Positions 11,895 to 23,459 of a DNA stretch of 64,000 nt are shown piece after piece (within the stretch, counting starts at the first letter, position 1; each line of letters starts with the position of its first letter). The DNA comes from Dipteronia dyeriana (taxonomy: Eukaryota > Streptophyta > Magnoliopsida > Sapindales > Sapindaceae). The translations under genes and the position numbers were made by a program. The stretch is from assembly GCA_032871835.1 (NCBI GenBank), contig CM065300.1, positions 65,979,192 through 66,043,191 on the forward strand, in the 5' to 3' direction. The notes under the pieces are model-generated. The model worked only from the letters and a program-made list of their open reading frames with translations, was not told the DNA's origin and searched no databases.

Positions 11895-12690
11895 CGATTT
11901 TAATAGTAAACGAAAAATTATTTATTAATAACTATTTTTAAAAAAATTACTTAAATATTCTCGTATAAAAATCATCCATAAATACTCTCTCTTTCTATTT
12001 TTCTCTCTCCTCTCCTCTCTCTCCCCGTTGGTGTTATGTCTCTGGCACGTCGCCAAGGCCGGTGAATCGTCACCGACCTCCTCTCTCTCATCAAACCTCT
12101 CTATCTCTCTCCCGCACCTCTATCTCCTCTCTTTCTCTCTCTCAACTCTGTCTATCTCCTCTCCTCTCTCACGCTACATCGTCGGTTTGTCGGTGTGCCG
12201 TCGTCTGGGCTTCACGACCTTTCAGTATCGCCGTTGAGCTCCCCTTTCACCGGTGATGTGATTTGTAGAAAAAAAATGGAAGAAAATAAAAAACCTAGAA
12301 ACCCAGAAGATTTCAAGTTTTAACATTTCAATTTAATCAAGATTTCAAGTTTTAACATTTCAATTTAATCAAGATTTCAAGTTTCAAGATAAAACGAAAA
12401 CCAAGAAACTCAAAACATTTCAAGTCTTAACATTTCAATTTAGTAAAGATTTCAAGTTTCAACATTCTAATTTAGTCAAGATTTCATGTTTTTTGGCAAG
12501 ATTTCAAGTTTCAAGTTTTTAGTCGCTATTTCAAGTTTAGTTCCAGATTTTAGTCATGATTTCAAGTTTACTTACAGTTTTAAAGAAAAAATTAAATTCA
12601 AGATATTTTTATAATTTATGGACATACACCGATTTTTTTAAAAAGAATAGTTATTAACGAATAAAATTTCAAAAGTGACTACAAACGAAA
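11895..12690. mobile_element. Possible MITE with long inverted repeats and a CT-rich core
   Basis: The left arm (about 11913–11950, containing TTAATAACTATTTTTAAAAA) is inverted relative to the right arm (about 12630–12669; its reverse complement contains TTAATAACTATTCTTTTTAA). Between them lie a CT-rich block (11985–12180) and a degenerate minisatellite. Two short overlapping open frames in the CT-rich block look like low-complexity artefacts. Superfamily unknown; no target duplication identified. Confidence 0.45.
12309..12560. repeat. Minisatellite, ~32-bp unit
   Basis: Two near-perfect 32-bp units start at 12309 and 12341, with the core GATTTCAAGTTTTAACATTT followed by CAATTTAATCAA. They are followed by decayed copies of the GATTTCAAGTTT core to about 12560. 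Confidence 0.8.
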
Positions 12691-15036
12691 GTTTAATGTT
12701 TATCACGTTATTTTTTTGTTTTCTCTCGTTGATTAATATGTTATCGATCAGTATCAGGTAAATTTTCTTTCTACCCGTGCTTTGAATTTTAACAGTGAAA
12801 TGCGTTTTTCATTCTATATAAAATTAAATATATTCCTCCCATGGTTCTAGTACCCAAATCAAGCAGCGGAATGAGCAGATGTAATGTCATCTTAAAAAAA
12901 ATACACATAAAAACCAAAGTAGAGCTAATTTTCCGGTAAAAAAAAAAAAAAAAAAGGACTGTGTCGAACTAGTTGTATATATATGGAGTGTTATTTTTTA
13001 CATATTCTTTTACAATCTTCTATCCCACAAATTCTTCCTTCTTTTCAGGAAAGTAGTTCGGTTTATTTTTAAATGAAATCAGATACTAATTTTGACAAGA
13101 AGAATTAATGACTTTGTTTTTGTAAAGAAGAAATGATCTCTGAAAAATTTTGGCAACCAAAAAGTGAGGTAAAAAAATTACTGATTTGTGAATACTTAAC
13201 ATAATAAACAATGATTATGGAAAAACAAAATATAGAGTCAACAAAGCATCAATCGCTCTTCGCCTCTTTCCATAAAAGCTGTCCGGTTGCCTCCAAATTA
13301 ATTAAAGATGACCGTAAGACATATCTCCGGTCAAATAATACAATCCTTCCAATTCTATAAATGAAATAACTCTTTTTAAGTGAATTATTACTGTAATACA
13401 GAAAATGTATCGTTAATTGATAGTTATGTGAGAAAATATTAATTACTTTCTATTTTTTTTTATTTTTTAAAATTTAAATATTCAATTTTATATCATAATT
13501 GAACCCATATATAGGTAAACGTTTAAATTAATACGTAGATTCATAGAAGTTGGCGTGACGTTGAAATTAATACAGACATCGAATGTGGACCAGTTGAAGA
13601 AGCTTCCAAAGCCAAGAACCAACCATGAAGGTTCCCACCGATAACGTAAGATTAAATAAAGTCAAAATTATATAGAAGGATTCATGATTGAATAGTAAAT
13701 TAAAATGACAAATTAATATTCAGCCTGCTTTTGAAGGAGGACAAATTACATTCATTTGCCTTAGGGTCTTTTTTTTTTTCTTTTTTTTTTTACAAGCATA
13801 AATAATTTTATTATAAATCGACATTCTCCTTTACGTTACCTTTCCGTTAATGAAACTTAACGACTAAAAAAAGATAATTCTGATAAATGGAAATGAGTCT
13901 AAGTGGCACTATACCTAACTAGAGTTTTATGAATATCATTAAGTTAATAAGTTAAGTTTATACAACGCCAAAGTAGGGGTCAATTTAGTATTGCTATAGC
14001 TTTTAAAATAATCACTGTTAATCGTACTAAATAAATAATATGTTGTAAAGTTAATCGAACAACCGTTTGGTTAATATTGCGGTTGAAATTACGGTGAATT
14101 AAAAAGCAGTATTCATAAATTTTGTAAACTTTACTTTTAATTGCTGTGATTTTACATAATAACTAAAACAGATATGAAATTGAATTATCTAGCAAAACAA
14201 AAAATTTCTTTTCACATCTCTCAATTTCAAACTCCTATGACAATCGAAAAATCTAGGGTTTGATAACACCAAGTCTACAAAAATAAAAAATAAAAAATAA
14301 AAAATTGAGTGCTTCTACATTTACTCCTCTATTTTCTTTTCACAACAATATTCTTTGATTTATTTTACTTGAACATACAAATACATGTACCTACACCACT
14401 TCAATCTTTATCACTTTTTTATATATAATTTTATTAATTGTATTTTTGGGTGAGTTTATGGTCGTAAAGAAGAAGAATGGTAGAGAAAAAGAAGTAGATG
14501 GCGTAAAAGATGAGTTCTAGGGTTTTGTTCTAAGTTCTAAGTTCTAAGTTTGGATGTTTGTTCCAGAATTGGGTTGAGAAGACGAACAAATTGTTTTTAA
14601 AAATCTTTTAATTAATCTTATATTTAGTCAATGATGAACAAATAAAATTGAATCATATGAAATTAAACATAAGATATATTTATATTTATGTTAAGTCAAT
14701 ATGTATAATTTAGTTTTTATAAAGATTCATTAAATCAAACAACAGATTCTATCATAATCACTCTGCTAAAGTAACACACACTTACTTCTTAAAATTACTG
14801 CCAAATCAACCCAGATTCTCAAATAATCACTTTTGAAAATTTTACCAAACATCTTTTTTATGTCAAAATTATTAAATATTCAGATTTAAACTTCTCAAAA
14901 GCAATACCAAACGAGGCCTAAGTCAGTGACAAAAATACCCCTCTTATCTTATTCTTTTTATTTCTTTTTCTTTTCTCTATCTTCTTCAACCTCTTTTACA
15001 TCTTCCTCATATTCTTCAACCACTTTTACAAACTTA
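12691..15036. other. AT-rich intergenic region without genes
   Basis: No gene recognised. It holds poly-A and poly-T runs (for example about 12938–12956 and 13769–13791). A motif near 13815–13866 (TTCCGTTAATGAAACTTAAC within it) resembles the arm of the inverted-repeat element at 16826, so it may be a relic of the same MITE family. Confidence 0.45.
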
Positions 15037-16328
15037 GAGGGTGTACTGGTTCATGATTTTATTAGATAATTCTGGGAAGTATAAATCTATGGGTATTGGA
15101 TTGAGGCTTTTTAACAAGTTAGATAAGTCTGGTGGTATTCGATCGGGACTTAAGATTTAAAAAAAAAATCATATTGTCTTGTGATATTTGATTCAGGCTT
15201 TTAAGAAGTATCAAATTGTCTGGTGGTATTGGATTGAGATCAAGATTTGTATAATTTCATAACAAAATGAATTATCCAGACTTTTTGGTGATTTTTATAA
15301 ATAGCTGGACCCCAAATTTGTTTTGACTTCTCCTACAATACTTTCCCAACTTTGCCACTTGTATCATGCTTCTCAAACTACTCTGCAATTCTTAACATAA
15401 GAAATTCTATCATCATCAATCTCCATATATACCCGATCCTTTTCAATTTATGTCATTCTAATTTGATTATTTTTTAATTATTTCCCTTTTGTGTTCTCTT
15501 GATCCAGTGTTATTTCCATTTTTTTTATTATTTATTCAGAAATACCAATCTCTCTCTACCCAAAGATCTAAACCCAATTATGTCTTTTGTTTTCGATTTT
15601 GCAGAAAACCCTTTATAAACAGGGTAAAGAAACATTCTTAGTTTCAAATTCAATTATATTTTGTGATTTTACAGAAAACCCTTTTGTATACAGAGTAAAG
15701 ATTCAATTTTGATTTTGGATTGTTATTTTGTAGGAAACCCTATTGTAGAGATTCATTTTTTTTTGTTTCGAAATCAATTTTTTATTTTCTATGAAGAAGA
15801 AGATTGTCAATAATTATTTTTTATGTGTTTGATGAATTGCCTATGAGAGTTCATAGGAAAACGGTTATGGCGAGAAGTAGAAGAGTAGACAAAAAGAAGT
15901 CAGTAAAGAAGTAGCTAGTGAATTTCAACACCATATTCGATGGAGGTTTAGTTAAGGTAGGGAATTCAAAAGAGAAATTTTTGCATTATTACTCCAATGT
16001 GGAAGGAGTGGTCATTTTTTAGGAAAAGAGAGGTGGGGTTGTTTGACTTGGCAAGTATATTGCAGAGATATGGTGAGAAAATGTCTGACAGAGAAATAAT
16101 AAATAGAGATTTTGATCCATAAAATATTTAAAAAAGTCCAAAAAATCTTGAAATAAAGTCCAAATCATCTAAATAATCTAAATAATCTATAAAAATAAAG
16201 TCCAAAAACTCTTTTAAAATCTTGAAAGTCTAATTCATATATTCCTAAGAGTCTTTAAAATCATAAAAATCCATAAAATCCTTACATCCCAAAATGGTCT
16301 ATTAAAATCCAAATCCAATACAACCCCG
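15037..16328. mobile_element. PIF/Harbinger-like non-autonomous element (1.3 kb)
   Basis: The left end GAGGGTGTACTGGTTCATGA and the reverse complement of the right end CGGGGTTGTATTGGATTTGG are imperfect inverted repeats. A TTA trinucleotide flanks both sides (15034–15036 and 16329–16331), the target duplication expected for PIF/Harbinger. The interior holds repeated GGTATTGGATTGAG segments and AAGTCCA-rich sequence and no transposase, so it would need one in trans. Some plant MULE families have similar ends, so the class is moderately sure. Confidence 0.6.
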
Positions 16329-16825
16329 TTAATGAATCTCATTTATTTTAGTAATTTTGGGTACAAAAAAAACTTGAAAAAAAAATAAATCGGGGTCCAT
16401 ATAAGCTTTTAAAAAAATCTAGGTACAAAAGCTTCAAAACAAAAAGACTTCAATAGAGGTCGATGAAGAAGACGAAAAAAATTTCTAGAAAACTTCTTGT
16501 TTGTCTATTAAATTTTAGAAATTATAAAAAAGTCCAATAAGTCTCGAAAACATTAAAATAATCTCATAAATACAAAATAAGTCTCGAAAATATCAAAATA
16601 AGTCTCGGAAACATCAAAATAAGTCAAGGAAACAGTAAAATAAGTGTCAGAAACATGAGAGATAAGTCTTGGAAAAAAAACGCAAGATACTCTAGATGCT
16701 ATCAAAACTTAAGTTATTAATTTGATGATTGTCTTAAAGTAAGAGAGTAAAAAGTGCTATAAAATTTTCGACTCCCTTTTTGATAATTTCATCTTAGGTT
16801 ATTTTTTTAATCTTTAAAATGGAAT
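16329..16825. other. AT-rich spacer with AAGTCTCGGAAA-like repeats
   Basis: No gene seen. At about 16530–16665 there is a degenerate short tandem repeat built on AATAAGTCTCGAAAACATCA. Confidence 0.5.
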
Positions 16826-17020
16826 GAATTACACTCAATCAACTTGAGTTTTGCCCTTTTTTTTTTATAAGAGAAAACGACTTTATTATAAAATGACATT
16901 GATCTCCCTGATCGTTAATCAAATTTTGATCAAACTTAACGACCATAAGGGTATTTTTCACCCGTTCATCACATGTTCAATTTTTATTAAAAAAGTTATA
17001 AGAAAACTATTATTTAAAAA

Positions 17021-17907
17021 TGTCATATGTTAATTTTATCGTACGTACATGTCATCAACAAAGATGATAAATTGCCAGGTGGACATCCGAATAGGCATTC
17101 AGAAAATATCCTACAAGACATCACCAAAGAAGAGAAAACCCGAGTAAGCAGATGTTGAACAAAACCTACTTAGGGTCAATCGACATCATATACTACTCGG
17201 GATAAGTTAATGACAATCGGGACTAGTTAAATGACGTTTCTACTCAGGATCAAATGATGTTATTCGGGACCAGCGGGTATTGTCCTTACTCGGGACAAAT
17301 ATGAAGAAAACTGAATAAAAAGTCAAGCGCTTAGCTCACACGAATTAGGTCATTAAATACACGAAGATATCCATATCAAAAAGGAATCTCAATGAGAACA
17401 TAATATTGAGCAGGAAGAGTTCTCAATCAGGCAACAACTTTATTTCTTTAAAAAGACTACGCTCTTATAAGGAAACAAGTCCTAATTGGACTACATTACT
17501 AGAGTCCCATTCGATTTCAATACAAGACTCCGAAACAGGAAAGAAGGCAGTCCGCTTCAAGCAAGTAATCATAATTAAATACAAAGATCTATTACTTGCA
17601 CAAAGCATATTAGGGTTCTATAAACATATAAATAGACCTATAATCTCGCCAAAAAAGGGATACAACAATTATAGCAAAATACAGATAGAAGAAAGAGAGA
17701 TCGAAAATTGTATTTCTATTATTTCATAGTGGATTTTCGATTGGTTAATCATTCAACCACCCGTTGACGTTTTTTCGGTCATCGGAGTTTTACCACGTAA
17801 AAAACTTGCGTCTTGATTACTTTCTCTTATCTCTTTCTCTTTGAAATCACAGCTAAAATCCAATCCTTGTTGGCTATTTCTCACACATCCAGAAATCGAC
17901 GTTAACA
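17021..17907 (+). repeat. 5' LTR of Tat element 1
   Basis: Starts TGTCATATGT, ends GACGTTAACA. The copy at 27831–28717 is collinear without indels. A short palindrome (TTTTAC-CAC-GTAAAA, 17788–17802) lies about 105 bp before the LTR end. An open frame of 107 codons inside the LTR has no recognisable similarity and is treated as chance. Confidence 0.92.
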
Positions 17908-17923
17908 ATTGGCGCTAGAAGAA
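17908..17923 (+). other. Primer-binding site of Tat element 1
   Basis: Directly after the LTR, ATTGGCGCTAGAAG begins with TTGGCGC, as in many plant Gypsy primer-binding sites. The exact tRNA was not identified. Confidence 0.6.
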
Positions 17924-17952
17924 GTGGCGAACCTCCGATTTAATTAAGGATA

Positions 17953-19533
17953 ATGACAGGAAGCAGAAGCAGAAGCAGAAGCAGTTCTGGGGATGTCCAA
18001 AAATCTCCAAATAACTTCCATGTTGGCAGCAGCTCGCGAGATCTCGCTGCAACCACGGAGAACAAACCTACATTCTTGGTGGGGATCCAGCAAGTTCCTC
18101 CAACCAGTGGAGACCTAACACAGCATTTCTGAGAAGCGTTGCAACAATTGGTGGCAAACACAGCAAATGAAGGAGTTGATCTACTGGCTGCAGAAGCACA
18201 AACTCCTAACCTCCCACTTGAGAGGCTTCGTTCGGTTGTAGTAGGGCCAGAACTAAATGCACCAGAAGCCGGAAGGAACTCTGTTCCAATCAATCAGGCT
18301 GGACGTGAAACACTTGAAGAGGAACGACCATGCCAGAAGCAGAACCAGGATCAGACAACCCGTGCTAGACACCGTAAACATGACCGGCACAGGGATTGAT
18401 CATCATCAGAAGATAGTGATCGGTACCATCGTAAGCGTCATCACGAAATTATGCGTGAAACCCGACATCAAAGTGAAGAGCCAGAAAGAGGAATGACAAT
18501 TACCCAGTGGTTCAACCATAAGGGAAGTTCTGTGGGAGACAGAGATGTCATAATCCAGAGCCTTACTCGAGAAGTTGAGAACAATAGGCGTCAAGTGGAC
18601 GCGCTAGTTAGACGTTATAGGTATAACGATTTATCTGACAAGGATTTTGACAGCCCGTTCACCAGGGACATCTTACAGACTTTATTTTCGAAAAGATTCA
18701 GCATGCCACACGTGAAGCAGTTCAAGAAGGATACAGACCCAAAAGAACATGTCAGACACTATAAAAGTGCTACGGCCCAGTATGCCCATAGCGATCCCTT
18801 ACTATGCCTCAACTTTCCACAAACTCTAGGAGACATGGGCTCAAGATGGTTCGAGAGACTGCCCCAAACAAGCATCGGAAGTTTCAGTAAGCTGAGCAGG
18901 AGTTTCTCAAGGCAATTTCTGAACAATGTTCACAGGAAAAAATCAATGGCTTACCTTTCTCAAATAAAACAAGGGAAAGATGAGTCGCTGAAGAAATACC
19001 TAGGAAGGTTCGGCCAAGCAGTATCAGAAATCAAGAGTGCAAATGATGAAGCAATAATTGCTACATTCATTGACAACCTACAGAATGGACTGTTGTCTTT
19101 TGACTTAAGAAGAGCCCGACTGACCAGAAATACAGATATGATGGACATGGTAGGAGGATATGCACTAGCCGAAGAAGAAGAGTTAGCCACTGGATGATGC
19201 TACATGCATGGAGGAAAACCCGAGAAGGATGCTGAGTCCAAGGTACAGAACCAAAAGGGAAAACAAAAAGGAAACAACAAAGAAAAGAGCAAGGATAGGG
19301 GAAACGGACGTAATGCCGAACAGACCACAGAAAAATACAGAGGCAGATACACCATTACACCTCTATTCGAAAAAAGTATAAGGAAATCCTGGTCATTCTG
19401 GAAACGAAGAATATGGTACAAGAGCCTCGATGACAGTCTGATTTTTCCTGACGAGATACCACCAAATACTGTCGATTCCATAAAGAAACTGGTCATGAGA
19501 CATCCAAGTGTTACCAGCTCAGAGATTACATAG
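17953..19533 (+). pseudogene. Tat gag polyprotein with in-frame stops
   Basis: The frame opens at ATG 17953 with a Ser/Arg-rich start (SRSRSRSRS). It runs in one frame through 18451–19197, the conserved gag region of Gypsy elements: PFTRDILQTLFSKRFSMPHV, DPKEHVRHYKS, and the hydrophobic GSRWFERLPQTSIGSFSKL block. It then continues to a basic Lys/Gln-rich tail. Stops lie in the same frame at 18130, 18397, 19195 and 19531. The zinc-knuckle-like C-terminal part (IREGHLQDVIL) continues in another frame around 19535–19590. As gag it would form the virus-like particle; this copy cannot make a full protein without readthrough. Confidence 0.88.
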
Positions 19534-19763
19534 AAATCCTCATTCGGGAAGGACATCTACAGGATGTAATCTTGAAAAATGATGAGAAATTAGAAACAAA
19601 GAAAGAGATCAGGGCCGATCACAGCTCTGGTTGAAGCCAAAGGGCCAGTCCAGAGGCCAATTAAGTAATACATATGATCTTTGGCAGACCATCCACTGGG
19701 AGAAGTAATTGAGAGCGAACACAGGAAATTAGAGAAGCAGTAGAAGCAAGACATAACTTTGAT

Positions 19764-20240
19764 GTGAACTCGGTGGAGCCAAACCCGAAAAGGGTAAAAG
19801 AAGGATGGGACCCAATAACCTTCAGAGAAGCAGACTCACATTGGGTTGACGTTCAGCCAAATGATGCCTTAGTCATAAGTGCCCGGATTGGTCACCGGGA
19901 AGTTAAGAGAATCTTGATAGACATTGGAAGTTCGGCAGACATTCTCAATATAGCTATCTACGATCAACTCAGGTTGGACCGAAAGGACCTACAGCCTTTC
20001 CACACTCCATACAGAGGATTCAAGGGAATTGAGGTCAGGTCACTCGGGACGGTAAAGCTACCTGTGAAGATCGGAGTGGCACCTTGTCAGAGAACTTTGT
20101 TGCTTGACTTCATGGTAGTAGACTTAGACAATTGGCCGTATAATGCGTTGTTAGGTCGGCCATTCTTAAATAAAACTAAGGCCGTAACAGCCACTTATGC
20201 CTTAATGATCAAATTTTCGACAGAACAGGGGATCGGGGTA
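19764..20240 (+). pseudogene. Tat aspartic protease domain
   Basis: A retropepsin-like region lies in the open frame 19764–20822. It has the active-site segment RILIDIGSSADIL, where the usual D-S/T-G is D-I-G, and the later VDLDNWPYNALLGRPFLNK block with the flap and second hydrophobic-Gly motif. The WDPITFREAD segment before it is typical of Tat proteases. The frame is open through into RT. The changed active-site residue suggests reduced or lost activity. Confidence 0.82.
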
Positions 20241-20439
20241 GTCAAGGGATCCCAAGAGATGGCCCGAAGAGCTAACCAATCAGTATACAAGGACAAGAAC
20301 GAACAGGTTTGCACTATAACACAGTCAAGTCAAAGCAAAGAACCACTGTCATTTGAATTCTATCCAAAGGAAGAGCCGAATGAATCCAAAACTAAAACGG
20401 TCGAAGAAATCATCTTGAAAGAAGATGAACCAGATAAAA

Positions 20440-21260
20440 AGATCAAGATCGGGGCCAACCTGGAAGGAAAAGTCAAACAAAGCTTCACTGATCTACTTAA
20501 AGAATACAGTGATGTGTTCGCTTGGAGTCATGAAGACATGGTCGAGATAGATGCCCGAATAATATCTCATCATCTCACAGTAGACCCGAATGCAAAACCG
20601 GTTATACAAAAGACAAGATCATTCAATCTCGAGAGAAGTCAGGCAATCAAACAGGAAGTAGAGAAGCTACTCGCTGTAGGATCGATTAGAGAGGTCAATT
20701 ACCCTCAATGGGTAGCTAATGTAGTCCTCGTCCAAAAGAAGAATGGACAGTGGAGGATGTGTGTAGATTTCATATATTTAAACAAGGCATGCCCAAAGAC
20801 AGTTTTCCACTTCCGAGGATAGATCAGTTGATGGACACTACATCAGGCCATGAGTTGCTCAGTTTCATGGATGCCTACTCGGGATATAACCAAATCTGGA
20901 TGAACAAACCTGATGAAGAAAAGACAGCATTCACAATTGATCAGGGTTTGTACTGTTACACAGTGATGCCCTTCGGATTAAAAAATACAGAGGCAACATA
21001 TCAAAGGCTGGTCAACAAAATCTTTGCAAATAGGAAGGAACATGGAAGTATATATTGATGACATGTTGACCAAGAGCATCACGGCAGACAAGCATACTTC
21101 AGACCTGCGAGAGACATTTGATGTCTTGAGGAGATACCAAATGAAGCTAAATCCGAACAAGTGTTTATTCGGAGTTCCTTCGGGAAGATTCCTGGGTTTT
21201 CAAGTCCACCAAAGAGGAATCAAAGTCAACCCCGAGAAGAGTGCGAGCAGGCATTCTTAA
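20440..21260 (+). pseudogene. Tat reverse transcriptase, frameshifted and C-terminally deleted
   Basis: RT starts around DVFAWSHEDM and continues with the VVLVQKKNGQWRMCVDF block (end of frame 19764–20822). Frame 20750–21058 has FMDAYSGYNQIWM and VMPFGLKN, and frame 21024–21260 has the catalytic VYIDDM and GRFLGFQVHQRGI. Two frameshifts link them. At about 21238–21245 the sequence jumps from the NPEK motif to ECEQAFLKIK, skipping the thumb/connection segment that the second Tat element keeps (about 60850–61100). The enzyme is therefore dead. Confidence 0.88.
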
Positions 21261-21725
21261 AAATTAAAGAATCCTAGGGCAGGCTTCCATCCTTTCAAAA
21301 CCTTAGACGGGAGAGACACTTCATCTGTACTTATCAATTATAGAACTAGCAGTCAGTTAAGTCCTAGTTAAAATAGAAGATGGAGTACAGAAGCCAGTAA
21401 ACTATACCAGCAAGGCACTTCTACCAGCTGAGACCAGGTATTCACAGGCAGAGAAAATGGCCCTAGCATTGGTTTCAACAGCAAGGAAACTAAGACTATA
21501 TTTTCAGGCTCATACGATCTAGGTACTTACTCACTGCCCATTAAAGCAAATTCTACAGAAGCCAGAGATTTCAGGAAGACTGACCAAATGGGTTATCGAG
21601 CTAAGTGAATTCGATATCCACTACGTCCCCAGAATATCCCTTAAAGGGCAAGCATTGACAAATTTTATAGCTGAGTTTACAGAGCCAAACCTGGAAGCAA
21701 AAAAGATGTTGGGAAAAAGTTTCCC
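21250..21725 (+). pseudogene. Degenerate Gypsy RNase H region of Tat element 1
   Basis: Broken frames carry KPVNYTSKALLPAETRYS-like and CPLKQILQKPE-like segments, matching the RNase H that follows Gypsy RT. The same segments are intact in the second Tat element (frame 60764–59970). Many stops are present; in Tat elements this first RNase H is usually degenerate. Confidence 0.7.
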
Positions 21726-21727
21726 AT

Positions 21728-22115
21728 GGAAATTATATTGATGGCTCTTCAAACACTCATGGCAGTGAGATAGGGATCGTAGTATGCACTTCAGAAGGAG
21801 ATGATGTTGAATGTGCCATGAGGTTTGACTTCAAAGCAACCAACAATCAAGCCGAGTACGAGGCGCTATTAGTTGGACTCAGAATCTGCAGAGCTCTCGG
21901 GGCAGATGAAGTCAAGATATTCAGCGATTCACAGGTAGTAGTCAACCTAGTCCTGGACGAGTACCAAGCCAAGGATGACGGCATGATAGCCTACCGTGAC
22001 ATTGTAAAACAGCTCCTCCAGAAATTCAAAGAATATAAGATTGCCTAGATCCCCAGGGAGGAGAATGAAAAGGCAGACGCATTGTCCAAACTAGCGTCAA
22101 CAGCATCCACAATCA
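21728..22115 (+). pseudogene. Archaeal-type RNase H (aRNH) of Tat element 1
   Basis: The domain starts near 21735 with a DGSSNTHGS segment and continues in the open frame 21818–22048 (FKATNNQAEYEALLVGL with the catalytic Glu, and EVKIFSDSQVVVNLV with the catalytic Asp). It ends with the ENEKADALSKLAS segment, whose conserved Asp completes the site. Tat elements carry this second RNase H in addition to the Gypsy one. A frameshift near 21720–21810 and a stop at 22046–22048 break it. Confidence 0.85.
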
Positions 22116-22209
22116 GGCCAAAGACTATTCTGGTTGCACATCTCCTCAAACCGAGCACAGCTGAACAGAGAAACTTAGAAATTTCAAAAATCCGAACATC
22201 GCCAGAGGG

Positions 22210-23130
22210 TTGAATGACTCAGTTTAAAAGGCTCCAGGAAGAATGCGTGCTCCCAGAAGATCCCTTACAAGCAAAACACATAAGGTATAGATCAACAATG
22301 TACACATTGGTTGGAGGAGAACTACACAGAAGGGGGTATTCCAGAACACTCCAAAGATGTGTGTCAGATGAGGATACATATCGGATATTACAGAAAATCC
22401 ATGGAGGAGTTTACGGAAACCACACTGGGGGTAAAAGTTTGGCACACAAGGTACTCAGGCAAGGCTATTATTGGTCTACTCTGTTCTCAAATGCACATCA
22501 ATGTTCGAAAAGTTGCAATACTTGCAAAAGGATTGCTAATGACATCTGACAACCCCCTGAGCAGCTCAGAAACCTCACATCCCCATGGCCATTTGATATG
22601 TGGGGTTAGATTTAATCGGCCCAATGCTAGCTGGGGCAGAGGGTGGAGCGAAGTACGCCATAGTAGCTGTTGACTATTTCACAAAGTGGGCAGAAGCTGA
22701 AGCATTGGGGCATATCACAGAAGCAAACACCACAAATTTCATGAAAAAGAACATACTTTATAGGTTTGGAGTCCCAAACACTATTATCACAGACAACGGT
22801 ACCCAGTTCGATAACTTGAAATTCAGACAGTTGTGCAGAGAGTACCAGATTGCCAATTACTATGCCATACCTGCCCACCCTCTCAAACAAATGGGCAGGT
22901 CGAAGCAGTGAACAAAATCATCAAGCACACAATCAAAGCAAAGCTAGATGCCAAGAAAGGAAGCTGAGTTGAAAAACATCCCGAGGTATTGTGGGCATAT
23001 CGGACAACAGCAAGAACGTCAACGGGAGAGACTCCATTCACTTTAGCTTTTGGAACAGAAGATGTTATCCCCATAGAAACGTCATATGCGTCACCCCGGG
23101 TCAGGTTATATGATGAAGAACAGAATGTTG
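22210..23130 (+). pseudogene. Tat integrase
   Basis: The HHCC zinc-binding region is in frame 22214–22549 (HGGVYGNHTGGKSLAHK then CSKSCNTCKR). The catalytic core is in frame 22600–22911 (GLDLIGPM, VDYFTKWAEAEA, IITDNGTQFDN). The catalytic Glu follows a frameshift in the GQVEAVNKII segment near 22895–22920, and [18 protein letters not shown] ends the core. A degenerate C-terminal domain runs to about 23460. Integrase after RNase H confirms Gypsy order. Broken, so inactive. Confidence 0.88.
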
Positions 23131-23459
23131 ATATGCTATTGTAAAGTCTAGATGAGCTAGAAGAGAAAAGGGAAAAGGGAAAAGGGAAAAGTCCCGAATA
23201 AGAAATATGGCATATCAGCAAATAGTAGCTCACCACTACAACTCTCATGTTCGGGTCAGGAAATTCAAGCTAGGAGACCTGGTACTCAGGAAGGTGTCAT
23301 TGAACACAAAAAATAAAGCTGCAGGTTCCCTAGCTGACAAATGGGAAGGCCCGTACAAAGTCGAAGGAATAGTTGGACATGGAGCATATTGGATTGCATG
23401 ACCCTATAAAGGGGTTTTACCCTGACCATGCAATGCCCAATATCTAAAGATTTTCTATC

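Noticed and set aside
12028..12256. Two overlapping Ser/Leu-rich open frames
   Set aside because: CT-microsatellite translated in two frames inside a repeat element; no recognised domain.
17406..17729. 107-codon frame inside the Tat LTR
   Set aside because: LTR-internal, no similarity noticed, and the paired LTR carries substitutions without sign of coding constraint.
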